Source: Nitrosomonas ureae
Lineage (GTDB): Bacteria; Pseudomonadota; Gammaproteobacteria; Burkholderiales; Nitrosomonadaceae
Length of the DNA: 64,000 bases
Reading direction: 5' to 3'
Assembly (NCBI RefSeq): GCF_900206265.1
Contig: NZ_LT907782.1
Location: 1,240,001-1,304,000 of the forward strand
Positions 25,210-36,079 of the stretch are shown here, piece by piece; the stretch's first letter is position 1, and every line of letters starts with the position of its first letter. Both the position numbers and the translations under genes were made by a program. Under the pieces are notes generated by a model. It saw only the letters and a list, made by a program, of their open reading frames with translations. It did no database searches and had not been told where the DNA came from.

Positions 25210-27021
25210 ATGCGCCCTACCCGCCTTGAGAAGCCAGCGGCTACCCGCAGCAATCTTAAAACAATTGCAGCGCTGCTACCTTATTTATGGGAATTTAAAG
25301 TCAGAGTTGTGCTTGCGCTTAGCTTGCTGGTATTGGCCAAATTAGCCAATGTTTCTGTTCCATTGGTGCTGAAGGAAATTGTCGATGCCTTGGATCAAAC
25401 GCGCGCCGAACTGACGCTACCCATTTTTTTGCTGCTGAGTTATGGCGTACTACGCCTGTGCAGCACTTTATTTGGCGAATTACGCGATGCCATCTTCGCC
25501 AAGGTGACGCAACGAGCGATCCGGCGCATTGCCAACAAAGTATTCAGCCACCTGCATTCCCTATCATTGCGTTTTCATTTGGAACGCCAGACCGGCGGCG
25601 TTTCGCGCGATATAGAACGCGGCACGCGCGGTATTTCATTCCTGTTGAATTTTATGCTGTTCAATATCCTGCCGACACTGCTGGAAATTGGTTTGGTATT
25701 GATCATCCTCATTAGCCAGTACGATATCCGGTTTGCCATCATCATTGTCTTGACCTTGTTGGCTTATATTGCGTTGACGCTGATCGTCACCGAATGGCGC
25801 ATGATTTTCCGCCGCACCATGAATAATATGGACTCCAAAGCCAACACCCAGGCAATCGATAGTTTGTTGAATTACGAAACGGTCAAATACTTTGGCAATG
25901 AATCCTGGGAAGCCCGGCGTTACGATGAGCATCTTCAATCATGGGAAAAAGCCGCCATACGCAATCAAACTTCGCTGGCCGCGCTTAACGCAGGGCAAAG
26001 CGCAATTATTGCTGTTGGGGTCACACTACTCATGCTATTGGCAGCAGATCAGGTCATCGATGGCGATATGACGCTGGGCGATCTGGTGTTGATCAACGCT
26101 TTTATGCTGCAGCTCTATATGCCATTGCATTTCCTCGGCTTTGTATACCGTGAAATCAAGCATTCGCTTGCAGACATGGAACGCATGTTTACTTTGCTGG
26201 AAGAAAACAAAGAAATTCAGGACAAACCCACGGCAAAAATACTTGATGCCAAGAATGCAGCAATCCACTTTGATCGCGTCAATTTTAGCTATGAGTCTAA
26301 TCGTCAAATCCTGTTTGATGTCAGCTTCGATATCCCTGCCGGGCAAAATATCGCCGTTGTAGGTCACAGCGGCTCAGGAAAATCCACACTGGCACGCTTG
26401 CTGTTCCGCTTTTATGACGTGCAATCCGGTTGCATCCGGATCAATGATCAGGATATCCGTGACGTCACGCAGCAAAGCTTGCGCAGTGCCATGGGCATCG
26501 TGCCACAAGACACCGTGCTATTTAACGATAGTATTTATTACAATATTGCCTATGGGCGCCCGGATGCCACGATGGATGAAGTTTATGCAGCAGCCAGGTC
26601 AGCGCATATCGACGATTTCATTGAGAGCCTTCCTGATAAATATGCAACCATCGTCGGCGAACGCGGCTTGAAACTATCCGGTGGTGAGAAACAGCGCGTG
26701 GCCATTGCCCGCACCATTCTAAAGAATCCTGCCATGCTGATTTTTGACGAAGCCACATCAGCGCTGGATTCACATTCAGAAAAACGGATTCAAGTCGAAT
26801 TAAAGCGCATCGCAAAGAATCGAACGACATTGACCATAGCGCACCGATTATCCACCATTGCGGATGCTGACCAGATCCTGGTCATGGATCATGGACGCAT
26901 CATTGAACGTGGCACACATCAGCAGTTGCTTGCCATGAACAGTAACTATGCGCGTATGTGGGAATTACAAAGACAACAAGAAATTGATCAAAACTTACCC
27001 CTAAATTTAACCGCTAGTTAA
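25210..27021 (+). CDS. Atm1/HMT1-type ABC exporter
   Basis: A 603-residue half-transporter. It has six transmembrane helices (residues about 30-320), then an ATPase with Walker A GHSGSGKST (about 384-392), signature LSGGEKQRVA (about 488-497) and Walker B MLIFDEATSALD (about 510-521). QTGGVSRDIERGTRGISFLL and NYETVKYFGNESWEARRY are hallmarks of the Atm1/ABCB7/HMT1 group, which exports glutathione-linked metals or sulfur species. The ATG at 25210 is preferred to the TTG just before it. It follows the metal transporter gene closely, so metal or thiol homeostasis is a reasonable shared theme. Confidence 0.9.
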   Translation: MRPTRLEKPAATRSNLKTIAALLPYLWEFKVRVVLALSLLVLAKLANVSVPLVLKEIVDALDQTRAELTLPIFLLLSYGVLRLCSTLFGELRDAIFAKVTQRAIRRIANKVFSHLHSLSLRFHLERQTGGVSRDIERGTRGISFLLNFMLFNILPTLLEIGLVLIILISQYDIRFAIIIVLTLLAYIALTLIVTEWRMIFRRTMNNMDSKANTQAIDSLLNYETVKYFGNESWEARRYDEHLQSWEKAAIRNQTSLAALNAGQSAIIAVGVTLLMLLAADQVIDGDMTLGDLVLINAFMLQLYMPLHFLGFVYREIKHSLADMERMFTLLEENKEIQDKPTAKILDAKNAAIHFDRVNFSYESNRQILFDVSFDIPAGQNIAVVGHSGSGKSTLARLLFRFYDVQSGCIRINDQDIRDVTQQSLRSAMGIVPQDTVLFNDSIYYNIAYGRPDATMDEVYAAARSAHIDDFIESLPDKYATIVGERGLKLSGGEKQRVAIARTILKNPAMLIFDEATSALDSHSEKRIQVELKRIAKNRTTLTIAHRLSTIADADQILVMDHGRIIERGTHQQLLAMNSNYARMWELQRQQEIDQNLPLNLTAS

Positions 27022-27256
27022 CTCACCCATCCGCTATCATTGATAAATCAATCTGCATCAATGAGTTGAATACTGTATTTCTACAAATATCGCATGGCTC
27101 GTTTTCTTGTTATTGATCTGAATAAATAAAAAAACCGGAAAACGCAGGGAAAACCAACCTTTTCTTCAAGAATGATTAAAGTCGTGATGTGCTAACTTCT
27201 CACTTCAGAATTTGCCATCAAACAATTGCGTATTTACATTCTAGGGAGTCATCGCA

Positions 27257-28117
27257 ATGCTCGTATCGGTTGGTTATCTCATTATTATTATTTCAGTATT
27301 TGGCGGTTTTGCGCTGGCAGGCGGTCACTTGGCTTCTTTATGGCAACCGGTGGAGGTTCTCATGATCGGGGGAGGCGCGATTGGCGCGTTTGTAGTTGGC
27401 AATTCCAATAAAGCGCTTAAGGCCACGATGAAGGCTTTGCCTACCGTTTTTAAAGGTTCCAAATATACCAAAGCGCTTTACATGGATCTGATGACATTAC
27501 TTTATGAGGTGCTTGGAAAGATTCGCAAAGAAGGATTGATGTCCATTGAAGGGGATGTGGATGATCCGTCGAATAGTCCTATTTTCACCAAATATCCGGA
27601 TATCTTGGCCGATCATCATATCACCGAATTTATTACCGATTATTTACGGTTAATGGTAGGCGGCAATCTTAACTCTCTGGAAATTGAGAGTCTCATGGAT
27701 AGCGAACTGGAAACGCATCATCAGGAAGGGGAAGTGCCCGTTCATGTGGTAGCAAAACTGGGCGATGGACTACCTGCTTTTGGTATTGTTGCAGCCGTTA
27801 TGGGCGTAGTACATACGATGGAATCCGTTCATCTTCCACCGGCTGAATTAGGCGTTCTGATCGCTGCAGCCCTTGTGGGTACATTCCTGGGAATTTTGCT
27901 AGCATATGGATTTGTCAGCCCACTCGCCGGTAAGCTGGAACACAATCTTCATGAATCCAGCAAAATGTTCGAATGCATCAAGATTACGTTATTAGCCAAC
28001 TTAAACGGCTATTCACCTGTACTTGCGGTTGAATTCGGCAGGAAAGTGTTATTTACCACCGAAAGGCCTTCTTTCCTGGAATTGGAAGAACATGTTAAAC
28101 AAAGTAAATCCAGGTAA
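27257..28117 (+). CDS. motA: flagellar motor stator protein MotA
   Basis: A 286-residue protein with four transmembrane helices (two near the N-terminus, two at about 170-225) and a large cytoplasmic loop between. ADHHITEFITDYLRLMVGGN and DGLPAFGIVAAVMGVVHTM are MotA signatures, the latter lining the ion channel with MotB. With MotB it forms the proton-driven stator that turns the flagellum. The gene is preceded by a 235-base gap. No other flagellar genes are in the window, so stator genes are separated from the structural clusters here. Confidence 0.96.
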   Translation: MLVSVGYLIIIISVFGGFALAGGHLASLWQPVEVLMIGGGAIGAFVVGNSNKALKATMKALPTVFKGSKYTKALYMDLMTLLYEVLGKIRKEGLMSIEGDVDDPSNSPIFTKYPDILADHHITEFITDYLRLMVGGNLNSLEIESLMDSELETHHQEGEVPVHVVAKLGDGLPAFGIVAAVMGVVHTMESVHLPPAELGVLIAAALVGTFLGILLAYGFVSPLAGKLEHNLHESSKMFECIKITLLANLNGYSPVLAVEFGRKVLFTTERPSFLELEEHVKQSKSR

Positions 28118-28164
28118 TTCATAGTCGCACCATAACACCTACAATTTAATTTGCGAGAATATTT

Positions 28165-29103
28165 ATGGCTGATGATCTTTCACAGCGCCCCATAGTCATT
28201 AAACGAATTAAAAAGGTGGCCGGTGGCCATCATGGCGGTGCTTGGAAAATCGCCTATGCGGATTTCGTAACCGCCATGATGGCTTTCTTTTTGCTGATGT
28301 GGTTATTGGGATCATCAACTCAGAGTCAATTGGAAGGTATCTCGGAATATTTTAAAACACCGCTAAAAATTGCTTTCATGGGTGGCTCGAGCATTGGAGA
28401 AAGCAATAGCTTAATCAAAGGGGGCGGCACCGATCTTACCCGTCAGCACGGTCAAGTTAAGAATGGAGAAATTATTACTAACGACAAAGCCAATAAGCAG
28501 GCAATAAAAGTTATTAAAGAACGGATTGAGTTGGAAAAGCTCGAAGGGTTAAAAAAGAAAATCGAGGAAGCCATTCAGGCCAACCCACAATTGCAAAGAT
28601 TTGCAAACCAACTGCTGTTGGATATCACCACGGATGGATTAAGAATCCAAATTGTGGATGAGCAAAACCGGCCGATGTTCGCCCTTGGAAGGGCCGAATT
28701 GCAACCTTATACCCGAACCATTCTGCGTGAAATTGGCAAAATGCTGAACGAAGTAACTAACAAAATCAGTCTTTCCGGCCATACGGACGCTAAACCCTTT
28801 CCGTCCGGTGATAAAGGTTACAGTAACTGGGAACTTTCCGCCGATCGGGCCAATGCTTCCCGCCGGGAATTGATTGTAGGTGGCATGGATGCTAACAAGA
28901 TGCTGCAAGTTGTTGGATTGTCTTCGGCCGTATTATTTGATAAGGACGATCCCCTTAATCCCATTAACCGCCGGATCAGCATCGTGGTAATGAATGAGAA
29001 AGCGGAGAAAGCGATTACTATGGATAATCCCACGGTTGATATCGATATGCAGGAAGAGCCCACGAAAGATTTATTGCAACATCCAGGAACAAACGCTTTA
29101 TAA
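28165..29103 (+). CDS. motB: flagellar motor stator protein MotB
   Basis: A 312-residue protein: short cytoplasmic N-terminus, one transmembrane helix (about 28-50) carrying the proton-binding Asp33 in YADFVTAMMAFF, a periplasmic linker and an OmpA-like peptidoglycan-binding domain (about 160-275) with ISLSGHTDAKPF and NWELSADRANASRREL. It anchors the MotA/MotB stator to the cell wall. It follows motA by 47 bases, the usual pairing. Confidence 0.96.
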   Translation: MADDLSQRPIVIKRIKKVAGGHHGGAWKIAYADFVTAMMAFFLLMWLLGSSTQSQLEGISEYFKTPLKIAFMGGSSIGESNSLIKGGGTDLTRQHGQVKNGEIITNDKANKQAIKVIKERIELEKLEGLKKKIEEAIQANPQLQRFANQLLLDITTDGLRIQIVDEQNRPMFALGRAELQPYTRTILREIGKMLNEVTNKISLSGHTDAKPFPSGDKGYSNWELSADRANASRRELIVGGMDANKMLQVVGLSSAVLFDKDDPLNPINRRISIVVMNEKAEKAITMDNPTVDIDMQEEPTKDLLQHPGTNAL

Positions 29104-29114
29104 ACTTATAATTG

Positions 29115-29873
29115 ATGACTATGATGAAATTTCGGCATCCGGTTATTATCGCTTTGCTCACTCAGATAGTCACCTTGATAGGGGTTGGTTTCTTTATCGG
29201 AATCCAATCGGTAATCGTTTTAAATATTTTTGCATGGGCTATCGTGCAGGGATTGCTGGCTGGGGTTGTGAGTTATTGCCTCAGAATGCCGCTGTGGTGG
29301 ATTCCGATCCATTTTATTTTTATGCCCTTAGCGATTGCTGTATTAGCGCTGAATATTTCACCCACATGGTTCTTGATACTTTTTCTCTGCTTATTACTCA
29401 CATACGGCAAGACTTATAAAACCCAGGTACCGTTGTATCTTTCCAGCAAAAGCGTGGGTCGGGCACTGGCGACATTACTACCCGAGCATGATCGGTTTTC
29501 CTTTATTGATCTTGGAAGCGGATGTGGGGGATTAGTCAGCAATCTGGCGAATATTCACAAAAACGGTTCTTTTTATGGCATCGAATATGCACCCTTACCT
29601 TTTCTGATCAGTCAATTAAGAAGCATGTTTTCTGCTTCGACCAGTAAAATCGTATGGGGTGATTTCTGGAAACATGATTTCTCAAACTATGATGTTGTAT
29701 ATGCCTATTTATCTCCGGTTCCAATGGCTTCGCTGTGGCAAAAAGTCAGTCAGGAAATGCGTCCCGGAAGTTTTCTAATCAGCAACACTTTTATTATTCC
29801 TGATATTCCACCTGATAAATGTATCAAGCTTAATGATTTCTCGAATTCAACATTGTATCTCTGGAAAATTTAA
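29115..29873 (+). CDS. membrane-anchored class I SAM methyltransferase
   Basis: A 252-residue protein. The first 100 residues hold three to four transmembrane helices (for example VIIALLTQIVTLIGVGFFIG, WWIPIHFIFMPLAIAVLAL). A Rossmann methyltransferase follows, with motif I FIDLGSGCGGL (about 132-142) and an acidic residue in YGIEYAP (about 155-161). The C-terminal half is that of a small-molecule or protein methyltransferase; the target is unknown. It starts 11 bases after motB and may be cotranscribed with it, and is convergent with cysS. Confidence 0.75.
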   Translation: MTMMKFRHPVIIALLTQIVTLIGVGFFIGIQSVIVLNIFAWAIVQGLLAGVVSYCLRMPLWWIPIHFIFMPLAIAVLALNISPTWFLILFLCLLLTYGKTYKTQVPLYLSSKSVGRALATLLPEHDRFSFIDLGSGCGGLVSNLANIHKNGSFYGIEYAPLPFLISQLRSMFSASTSKIVWGDFWKHDFSNYDVVYAYLSPVPMASLWQKVSQEMRPGSFLISNTFIIPDIPPDKCIKLNDFSNSTLYLWKI

Positions 29874-29891
29874 TGCCTTGATTTCAATCGC

Positions 29892-31271
29892 CTATGCACG
29901 ACGCCACGTCGTTCCTTGCGAACTATCTTCAAGAATGATGCCCTGTTCCTGCAGTTGTTTCCGGATTGTATCCGCATCGGAGTAACGTCCCTCTTTACGA
30001 GCGTTTATACGCTCCTGAATCAATTGCTCGACATCGTGGGCTGAGGAATTTAATTCGCTGCTAGCCGCCTTATTTTGCAGATATTCTTGTGGATTCTGCT
30101 GCAAAAGCCCTAGCAAGCCACCGAGCGCCTTAAGTAATCCAGCATGTTCTCTTGACCCTGTTTTGTTGATATCGCTGGCAAGATCAAATAATAGAGCAAT
30201 TGCATCCGGTGTATTAAAATCATCGTCCATTGCCCGTTTAAATTTTTGTGCATAGGGATAATTCCAATCGACCCTAGCAACACCAATGGGCTCAACTTCT
30301 TTTAGCGCAATATAAAGGCGATCAAGTGCCAGTTTGGTGTCTTTCAAATGTTGATCTGAATAATTAAGGGGACTGCGATAGTGCGCACGCAAAATAAAAA
30401 AGCGCACCACTTCAGGTTGGTATAACTTCAATATCTCACGAACAGTAAAAAAATTGCCTAGAGACTTTGACATTTTCTCATTGTCAACGCGAACAAAACC
30501 ATTGTGCATCCAGTAGTTGACGAATGGATGATCATGTGCTCCCTCACTTTGCGCAATTTCATTCTCATGATGTGGAAACTGTAGATCCTGGCCTCCCCCG
30601 TGAATATCAAAATGCTCCCCAAGAAATTGCTCACACATGGCTGAACACTCAATGTGCCAGCCTGGCCGTCCTGGCCCCCAAGGGGATTCCCAGAATGGTT
30701 CGCCGAATTTTGCTGATTTCCACAATACAAAATCCAAGGGGTCTTTTTTGCTTGAATCAATATCTACGCGCTCACCTGCCCGTAGATCATTCAAAGATTT
30801 ACCGGAAAGTTTGCCATAACCAGGAAAGTTGTGAACAGAGAAATAAACATCCCCATTGTGAGCTTGATAAGCAAGATTCTTTTCAACCAGCGTACTAATC
30901 ATACCAATCATGCTTTTAACATGGTGTGTCGCACACGGCTCATGAGTTGGTGATGAAACGCCTAATGCCGCAGAATCCTCATTCATGGCTTGTATAAAAC
31001 GCTGCGTTAGTGCTTCAATCGATTCGTTATTTTCTTGTGCACGTTTAATAATCTTATCGTCAATATCAGTAATATTCCGTACATAGTTGATAGCAAAATC
31101 ATTCGCTTCGAACCAGCGAACAACCGTATCGAATACAACCAGAACTCTCGCATGACCCAAATGACAATAATCATAAACGGTCATTCCGCACACATATAGC
31201 TTGACTTTCCCAGGCGTGATCGGAACAAAGTCTTGTTTTTCACGGGCGATTGAGTTATATATTTTAAGCAT
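29892..31271 (-). CDS. cysS: cysteinyl-tRNA synthetase
   Basis: A 459-residue class I synthetase that charges tRNA-Cys. The HIGH-type motif is HLGHA (37-41) and the KMSKS loop lies at about 265. Zn ligands include Cys28 ([13 protein letters not shown]), the Cys of HIECSAMCE and the His pair of FPHHENE. The ATG at 31271 begins MLKIYNS, the conventional start; the frame continues upstream but that part is not conserved-looking. It is divergent from ppiA. Confidence 0.97.
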   Translation of the reverse strand: MLKIYNSIAREKQDFVPITPGKVKLYVCGMTVYDYCHLGHARVLVVFDTVVRWFEANDFAINYVRNITDIDDKIIKRAQENNESIEALTQRFIQAMNEDSAALGVSSPTHEPCATHHVKSMIGMISTLVEKNLAYQAHNGDVYFSVHNFPGYGKLSGKSLNDLRAGERVDIDSSKKDPLDFVLWKSAKFGEPFWESPWGPGRPGWHIECSAMCEQFLGEHFDIHGGGQDLQFPHHENEIAQSEGAHDHPFVNYWMHNGFVRVDNEKMSKSLGNFFTVREILKLYQPEVVRFFILRAHYRSPLNYSDQHLKDTKLALDRLYIALKEVEPIGVARVDWNYPYAQKFKRAMDDDFNTPDAIALLFDLASDINKTGSREHAGLLKALGGLLGLLQQNPQEYLQNKAASSELNSSAHDVEQLIQERINARKEGRYSDADTIRKQLQEQGIILEDSSQGTTWRRA

Positions 31272-31412
31272 AAAGCCAATGGATAAAATTGTGGGATTAC
31301 TTGTCTTTTTGATAGAATCCAGAACCTTCCCGGATGCAACCGGAATGGTCGATGAGTATAACATAATGTGGATTTGAATCTCTGCGCAACTAACAATGAG
31401 GACACACTAACC

Positions 31413-31997
31413 ATGCATTTTCGCCAAATTTTGTTTTTTCTGTTTTTATTCTCATCTCCTCTGTATGCTAATGCAGAAAATATCAAAGTTGAAATGAAAA
31501 CGAATGTTGGAAATATCGTCCTTGAGCTTTATCCTGATAAAGCACCCAAAACCGTTGAGAATTTTCTACAATATGTAGACGATGGTTTTTTCAGTAAAAC
31601 GATTTTCCACCGGGTAATCGCTGGCTTTATGATTCAAGGCGGCGGATTCGATACCGCATTAAACCAGAAACCGACACGGGCACCCATTCGAAATGAGGCT
31701 GCTAACGATCTGAAGAATGAGCCCGGCACAATCGCAATGGCGCGAACGTCGGCTCCGCACTCTGCATCAGCCCAGTTTTTTATTAATGTCGCCGATAATA
31801 AATTTCTTAATTTTAAGGCACCTAATCAAAGTGGCTACGGTTATGCAGTATTTGGAAAAGTCATTTCCGGCATGGATATCGTCAACAAAATTGCATCAAT
31901 GCCGACCGGATCAAAAGGTCCTTTCCCAAGCGATGTACCGAAAAACAATGTTATTATCGAAGAGATCATTAAACTACCCGTTAATATTCAACAATAA
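31413..31997 (+). CDS. ppiA: periplasmic peptidyl-prolyl cis-trans isomerase (cyclophilin)
   Basis: A 194-residue cyclophilin from the ATG at 31413, with a signal peptide (MHFRQILFFLFLFSSPLYANA) and a catalytic domain: [15 protein letters not shown] carries the active-site Arg, and [21 protein letters not shown] the Gln/Phe residues. It speeds proline isomerisation in exported proteins. A cytoplasmic paralogue follows 27 bases later. Confidence 0.93.
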   Translation: MHFRQILFFLFLFSSPLYANAENIKVEMKTNVGNIVLELYPDKAPKTVENFLQYVDDGFFSKTIFHRVIAGFMIQGGGFDTALNQKPTRAPIRNEAANDLKNEPGTIAMARTSAPHSASAQFFINVADNKFLNFKAPNQSGYGYAVFGKVISGMDIVNKIASMPTGSKGPFPSDVPKNNVIIEEIIKLPVNIQQ

Positions 31998-32024
31998 GAA
32001 CGACAAATAAGCAAAGGATCAACA

Positions 32025-32516
32025 ATGGTTAGATTAAAAACCAATTTAGGTGAAATAAAAATTGAATTGGATAACGAGAAAGCACCTGAAACCGTACAAA
32101 ATTTTTTGGAATATGTAACCAACGGATTCTATGACAACACACTGTTTCATCGCGTTATCGATGATTTCATGATTCAGGGGGGTGGATTTGAACCTGGAAT
32201 GAAACAGAAAACACCCCGAGCACCCATTCAGAATGAAGCCGCTAACGGCCTAAAAAATGATACTTACACCATAGCGATGGCACGTACCGCCGATGTGCAT
32301 TCAGCGACAGCGCAATTTTTTATCAATGTAGCCAATAACGGATTTCTGAATTATAAAGATCCATCCTCGCATGGCTTTGGATATTGTGTATTTGGTAAGG
32401 TGGTTGAGGGCCAGGATGTGGTAGATAAAATAAAGAAAGTTAAAACTGGAAATTCTGCTGGACATCAGAATGTTCCTATTGATGATGTCATTATCCAGAA
32501 AGCTGAAGTCATTTAG
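32025..32516 (+). CDS. ppiB: cytoplasmic peptidyl-prolyl cis-trans isomerase (cyclophilin)
   Basis: A 163-residue cyclophilin without signal peptide. [15 protein letters not shown] and [21 protein letters not shown] are the catalytic segments. It is very similar to the gene before it apart from the missing export signal, which suggests a tandem duplication followed by different localisation. The pair is a common arrangement beside cysS in betaproteobacteria. Confidence 0.94.
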   Translation: MVRLKTNLGEIKIELDNEKAPETVQNFLEYVTNGFYDNTLFHRVIDDFMIQGGGFEPGMKQKTPRAPIQNEAANGLKNDTYTIAMARTADVHSATAQFFINVANNGFLNYKDPSSHGFGYCVFGKVVEGQDVVDKIKKVKTGNSAGHQNVPIDDVIIQKAEVI

Positions 32517-32574
32517 TTACGTATTGAGAATCGTGTTCACTGATTTTGACTCATTGCCTTGCTAAATTCATTAG

Positions 32575-33753
32575 CTATAGCGCCAAGCCCCGGGCTAAAT
32601 CAGTCTGAAGATCTTGCACTGATTCTAATCCGACTGCTATACGCAGCAACCCATTAGATATCCCTGCAGCGTCCCGTGCTTCCTGACTGATTCGCGCATG
32701 GGTTGTCGTAGCAGGGTGAGTCAACGTACTCTTCGCATCGCCCAAATTGGCAGTAATTGATATTAAGCGCGTCGAATCAATAACGCGCCAAGCGGCTTCC
32801 TTGCCCCCTTTAACCTCAAAGGAAACAATACCTCCACCTGATTTTTGTTGTTGCTTTGCCAACTCATATTGCGGGTGAGACATTAAACCGGGATAAAAAA
32901 TACGCAACACATTTGGGTGTGATTCAAGCCATTGAGCCAGCTGCAGGGCATTTCTCGAATGCGTTTCTACACGAATCTTAAGTGTTTCCAGCCCCTTAAG
33001 TATAACCCAGGCATTGAATGCGCTAAGGGTCGGCCCGGCTGTGCGTAAAAATCCATAAATACCACCCTCTATTAATACATCGCGCTTGCCCAGCACAGCA
33101 CCTCCTAATACCCTTCCCTGCCCATCCAAATATTTGGTAGCAGAGTGAATGACAATATCTGCGCCCAGCTCAAGCGGCTTTTGCAAGACTGGGGTGCAGA
33201 AGCAGTTATCGACAACTAACCAGATATTCGATTTCTTCGCAATCTCAGCTAATGCAGAAATATCAGATACTTCCGTCAATGGATTAGAGGGAGTTTCCAG
33301 AAAGAAAAGCTTGGTATTTGTTTGTATGGCAGCTTGCCATGAATGTACATCAGTCGCCGACACAAATGTCGTTTCAATATTAAATTTCTTAAGTATGTTA
33401 TTGAATAAATTTACTGTTGCACCAAATAAGCTCCGCGATGCTACGATGTGGTCACCGGCAGATAACAATCCCATGACACAGGCAAGTATTGCGGACATGC
33501 CGGAAGATGTCGCAATACACGTCTCGGCATTTTCCAACGCAGCAAGCCGCTCTTCAAATGCTGTCACAGTAGGATTCGTAAACCGGGAATAGATATTGCC
33601 AGGCTCATCCCCGGAAAAACGGGCAGCGGCTTGTGCGGCACTATCAAATACAAAACTCGAGGTTAAATACATCGCCTCTGAATGCTCGTTAAACTGGCTA
33701 CGATGGATGCCAGTATGTAGCGCAAGCGTTTCTGGCTGTAAGTGATTAGACAT
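32575..33753 (-). CDS. metZ: O-succinylhomoserine sulfhydrylase
   Basis: A 392-residue PLP enzyme of the Cys/Met metabolism family. The PLP lysine lies in IHSATKYLDGQGRVLGG (about residue 210), with YSRFTNPTVTAFEERLAALE near the N-terminus and SLGDAKSTLTHPA-like NLGDAKSTLTHPATTTH near the C-terminus. It makes homocysteine directly from O-succinylhomoserine and sulfide. The gene follows purF, a classic purF-metZ order in proteobacteria. Confidence 0.93.
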   Translation of the reverse strand: MSNHLQPETLALHTGIHRSQFNEHSEAMYLTSSFVFDSAAQAAARFSGDEPGNIYSRFTNPTVTAFEERLAALENAETCIATSSGMSAILACVMGLLSAGDHIVASRSLFGATVNLFNNILKKFNIETTFVSATDVHSWQAAIQTNTKLFFLETPSNPLTEVSDISALAEIAKKSNIWLVVDNCFCTPVLQKPLELGADIVIHSATKYLDGQGRVLGGAVLGKRDVLIEGGIYGFLRTAGPTLSAFNAWVILKGLETLKIRVETHSRNALQLAQWLESHPNVLRIFYPGLMSHPQYELAKQQQKSGGGIVSFEVKGGKEAAWRVIDSTRLISITANLGDAKSTLTHPATTTHARISQEARDAAGISNGLLRIAVGLESVQDLQTDLARGLAL

Positions 33754-33858
33754 ATAACGGGAACCTCAAGCAATGATTAATTTTCAGAATTTATGGCGAT
33801 TTGGCACGAATCATTTTTGAATCGGCTTGTTGGATATCTTTATTTTTTTCTAAAAACA

Positions 33859-35379
33859 CTATTCAGAAAAAACCAAACTCAGATCCAATTGAGTATTGTA
33901 TCTGTTGTAATGTGATAATTGACTTGAATTTCTTTGAAACTCAAGAGAATTCAAATAATCCGGCGTCACATCCCCAGTAATATAGATTCCATCAAAACAT
34001 GAGGTCTCAAACTTATTGACAGCGGGTGAAACAACTGAAACCGCACGATTGAGGGCATCCGAGTCTTGGAAAATCAGATAATCTGCGTCGATTTCAGCAC
34101 AAATTTCATCCGTATTGCGATCGGTTGCGATTAGTTCTTGGCGCGTTGGCATATCGATACCATACACATTGGGGTATCTCACCGGAGGGGCTGCTGAAGC
34201 AAAATAAATCTTGTTTGCACCCGCCTCGCGCGCCATCTGTACAATCTCACGACTTGTAGTGCCCCGTACAACGGAATCGTCGACCAGCAAAACATTCTTG
34301 CCACGGAATTCTATACTCATTGCATTTAATTTTTGCCGCACCGATTTACGCCGTTGCTGTTGTCCCGGCATAATAAAAGTCCGGCCAACATATCGATTTT
34401 TAACGAAGCCTTCACGAAAATTTACGCCCAAACAATTAGCCAACTGTAAAGCGCAGGGACGGCCTGAGTCCGGTATGGGAATAACCACATCAATATTTAA
34501 GTGAGACATTGATTTTTTAATTTTCTCAGCCAGATACTCTCCCATATTTAACCGTGTTTCATAAACGGAGATTCCATCAATGACAGAATCAGGTCTGGCT
34601 AAATATACATATTCAAAAATACAAGGACTTAATGAAAAAGCTTGAGCACATTGTTTATTATAGAAATTACCGTTTTCATCAATAAAAATTGCTTCTCCAG
34701 GGCCTACATCACGTATCAACCTGAATCCCAGTGTATCCAAAGCAACACTTTCGGAAGCAACCAGATATTCATCGCCCATTTCATTTTCCGCAGTTCCAAA
34801 TACCAGGGGACGGATTCCGTAAGGATCACGAAAAGCGAGTAATCCATATCCGGCAATCATAGCCACAACCGCATATGCACCTTTGCAGCGCCTATGTACG
34901 CCAGCTACTGCAGAAAAAATAGCTTCAGGATCAAGTTGACAATTGCGCGTACTTTCTTGTAATTCATGTGCAAGAACATTCAAAAGTACTTCTGAATCGG
35001 AATTGGTATTCACATGCCTTAGATCAGTTCTGAACAACTCCTGATTAAGCTGCTCGGCATTCGTCAGATTCCCATTATGACTGAGTACAATACCAAACGG
35101 GGAATTCACATAAAAAGGCTGAGCCTCGGCCGGAGAGCCTGCAGACCCGACAGTGGGGTAACGTACGTGACCGATACCCATATTCCCGGTCAGCGCCCTC
35201 ATATTTCTAGTGCGGAATACATCCCTTACCAGACCCAGCCCTTTATGCATGTGAAAGGTGTTGCCTTGTGCTGTTACTATACCGCTAGCGTCTTGTCCGC
35301 GATGCTGCAGCATTAACAAGCCATCATAAAGTAATTGATTAGCCGGTGATTTTGCCACAATGCCGAGAATTCCACACAT
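33859..35379 (-). CDS. purF: amidophosphoribosyltransferase
   Basis: A 506-residue enzyme for the first step of purine synthesis. MCGILGIV places the glutaminase nucleophile at Cys2, exposed after Met removal. The PRPP-binding loop is [19 protein letters not shown] (about residues 354-372). [15 protein letters not shown] precedes it. It lies downstream of cvpA (110-base gap) and upstream of metZ on the same strand. Confidence 0.97.
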   Translation of the reverse strand: MCGILGIVAKSPANQLLYDGLLMLQHRGQDASGIVTAQGNTFHMHKGLGLVRDVFRTRNMRALTGNMGIGHVRYPTVGSAGSPAEAQPFYVNSPFGIVLSHNGNLTNAEQLNQELFRTDLRHVNTNSDSEVLLNVLAHELQESTRNCQLDPEAIFSAVAGVHRRCKGAYAVVAMIAGYGLLAFRDPYGIRPLVFGTAENEMGDEYLVASESVALDTLGFRLIRDVGPGEAIFIDENGNFYNKQCAQAFSLSPCIFEYVYLARPDSVIDGISVYETRLNMGEYLAEKIKKSMSHLNIDVVIPIPDSGRPCALQLANCLGVNFREGFVKNRYVGRTFIMPGQQQRRKSVRQKLNAMSIEFRGKNVLLVDDSVVRGTTSREIVQMAREAGANKIYFASAAPPVRYPNVYGIDMPTRQELIATDRNTDEICAEIDADYLIFQDSDALNRAVSVVSPAVNKFETSCFDGIYITGDVTPDYLNSLEFQRNSSQLSHYNRYNTQLDLSLVFSE

Positions 35380-35489
35380 AGAACTACTCCGTAAATTTTG
35401 CCTTAATCAGCTTTAAAAATGGATATAAATTTGCTTATTAAATAATCACTTGCAGATAAGCATAGCAAACTTTACTGATCCAGGACATT

Positions 35490-35996
35490 TTAAGAACTTT
35501 CCCTTCGTTCATAATTGATATGTTTTGATAAGTCATTAGGTAGCCAGGGTAATATTTGTAATGCGATCGCCTCCAGTGGCTTACTTAACACAGCTTGCTG
35601 CCAAAAAACCTGGCTAGGAATTGTCGTTAATCCAGCAATCAGAACCAATAGCATTACAATAATTAAGGCTCGTAGAAAACCAAATATTGAACCTAATATT
35701 CGATCAATAAACCCCAATCCTATACCCTTGATAAGCGCAGCCAGTAACATGGTTATCAATGCCGTGACTAGCAATACCGCAAGAAAAGTCAAAACAAACG
35801 TGATGGAGAATCTTAATGTCTCTCCAGTTATTTCAACCGGCAGAAATTGCTCAAAAAAGGATGTATAAGCACCGGCAACGATAAACGCGACCACCCACCC
35901 CGCAATAGCCAATGATTCTCGTACAAACCCACGAAAAATACTTAAAATTACAGATACAAAAAAAATACTGAGAACAACATAGTCAAAAACGGTCAT
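35490..35996 (-). CDS. cvpA: CvpA family membrane protein
   Basis: A 168-residue protein with four transmembrane helices. FDYVVLSIFFVSVILSIFRGFVRE at the N-terminus and GLGFIDRILGSIFGFLRAL are the family's signature stretches. In E. coli the protein is needed for colicin V production and for some stress tolerance; it lies before purF there as well. The molecular activity is not established. Confidence 0.93.
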   Translation of the reverse strand: MTVFDYVVLSIFFVSVILSIFRGFVRESLAIAGWVVAFIVAGAYTSFFEQFLPVEITGETLRFSITFVLTFLAVLLVTALITMLLAALIKGIGLGFIDRILGSIFGFLRALIIVMLLVLIAGLTTIPSQVFWQQAVLSKPLEAIALQILPWLPNDLSKHINYERRESS

Positions 35997-36079
35997 TGAT
36001 CAAAATTAATACAATTCGCTGAATAATCTTATTTAATTGAAGAAATCCCATTTTAAGGGAGTATTGTTTGGATTAATAC

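Noticed and set aside
27022..27256. Flagellar sigma-28 promoter before motA
   Set aside because: A TAAA-like box is present but no GCCGATAA-like -10 at the right distance.
33754..33858. SAM riboswitch or other leader before metZ
   Set aside because: The short purF-metZ gap is AT-rich and shows no stable stem set.
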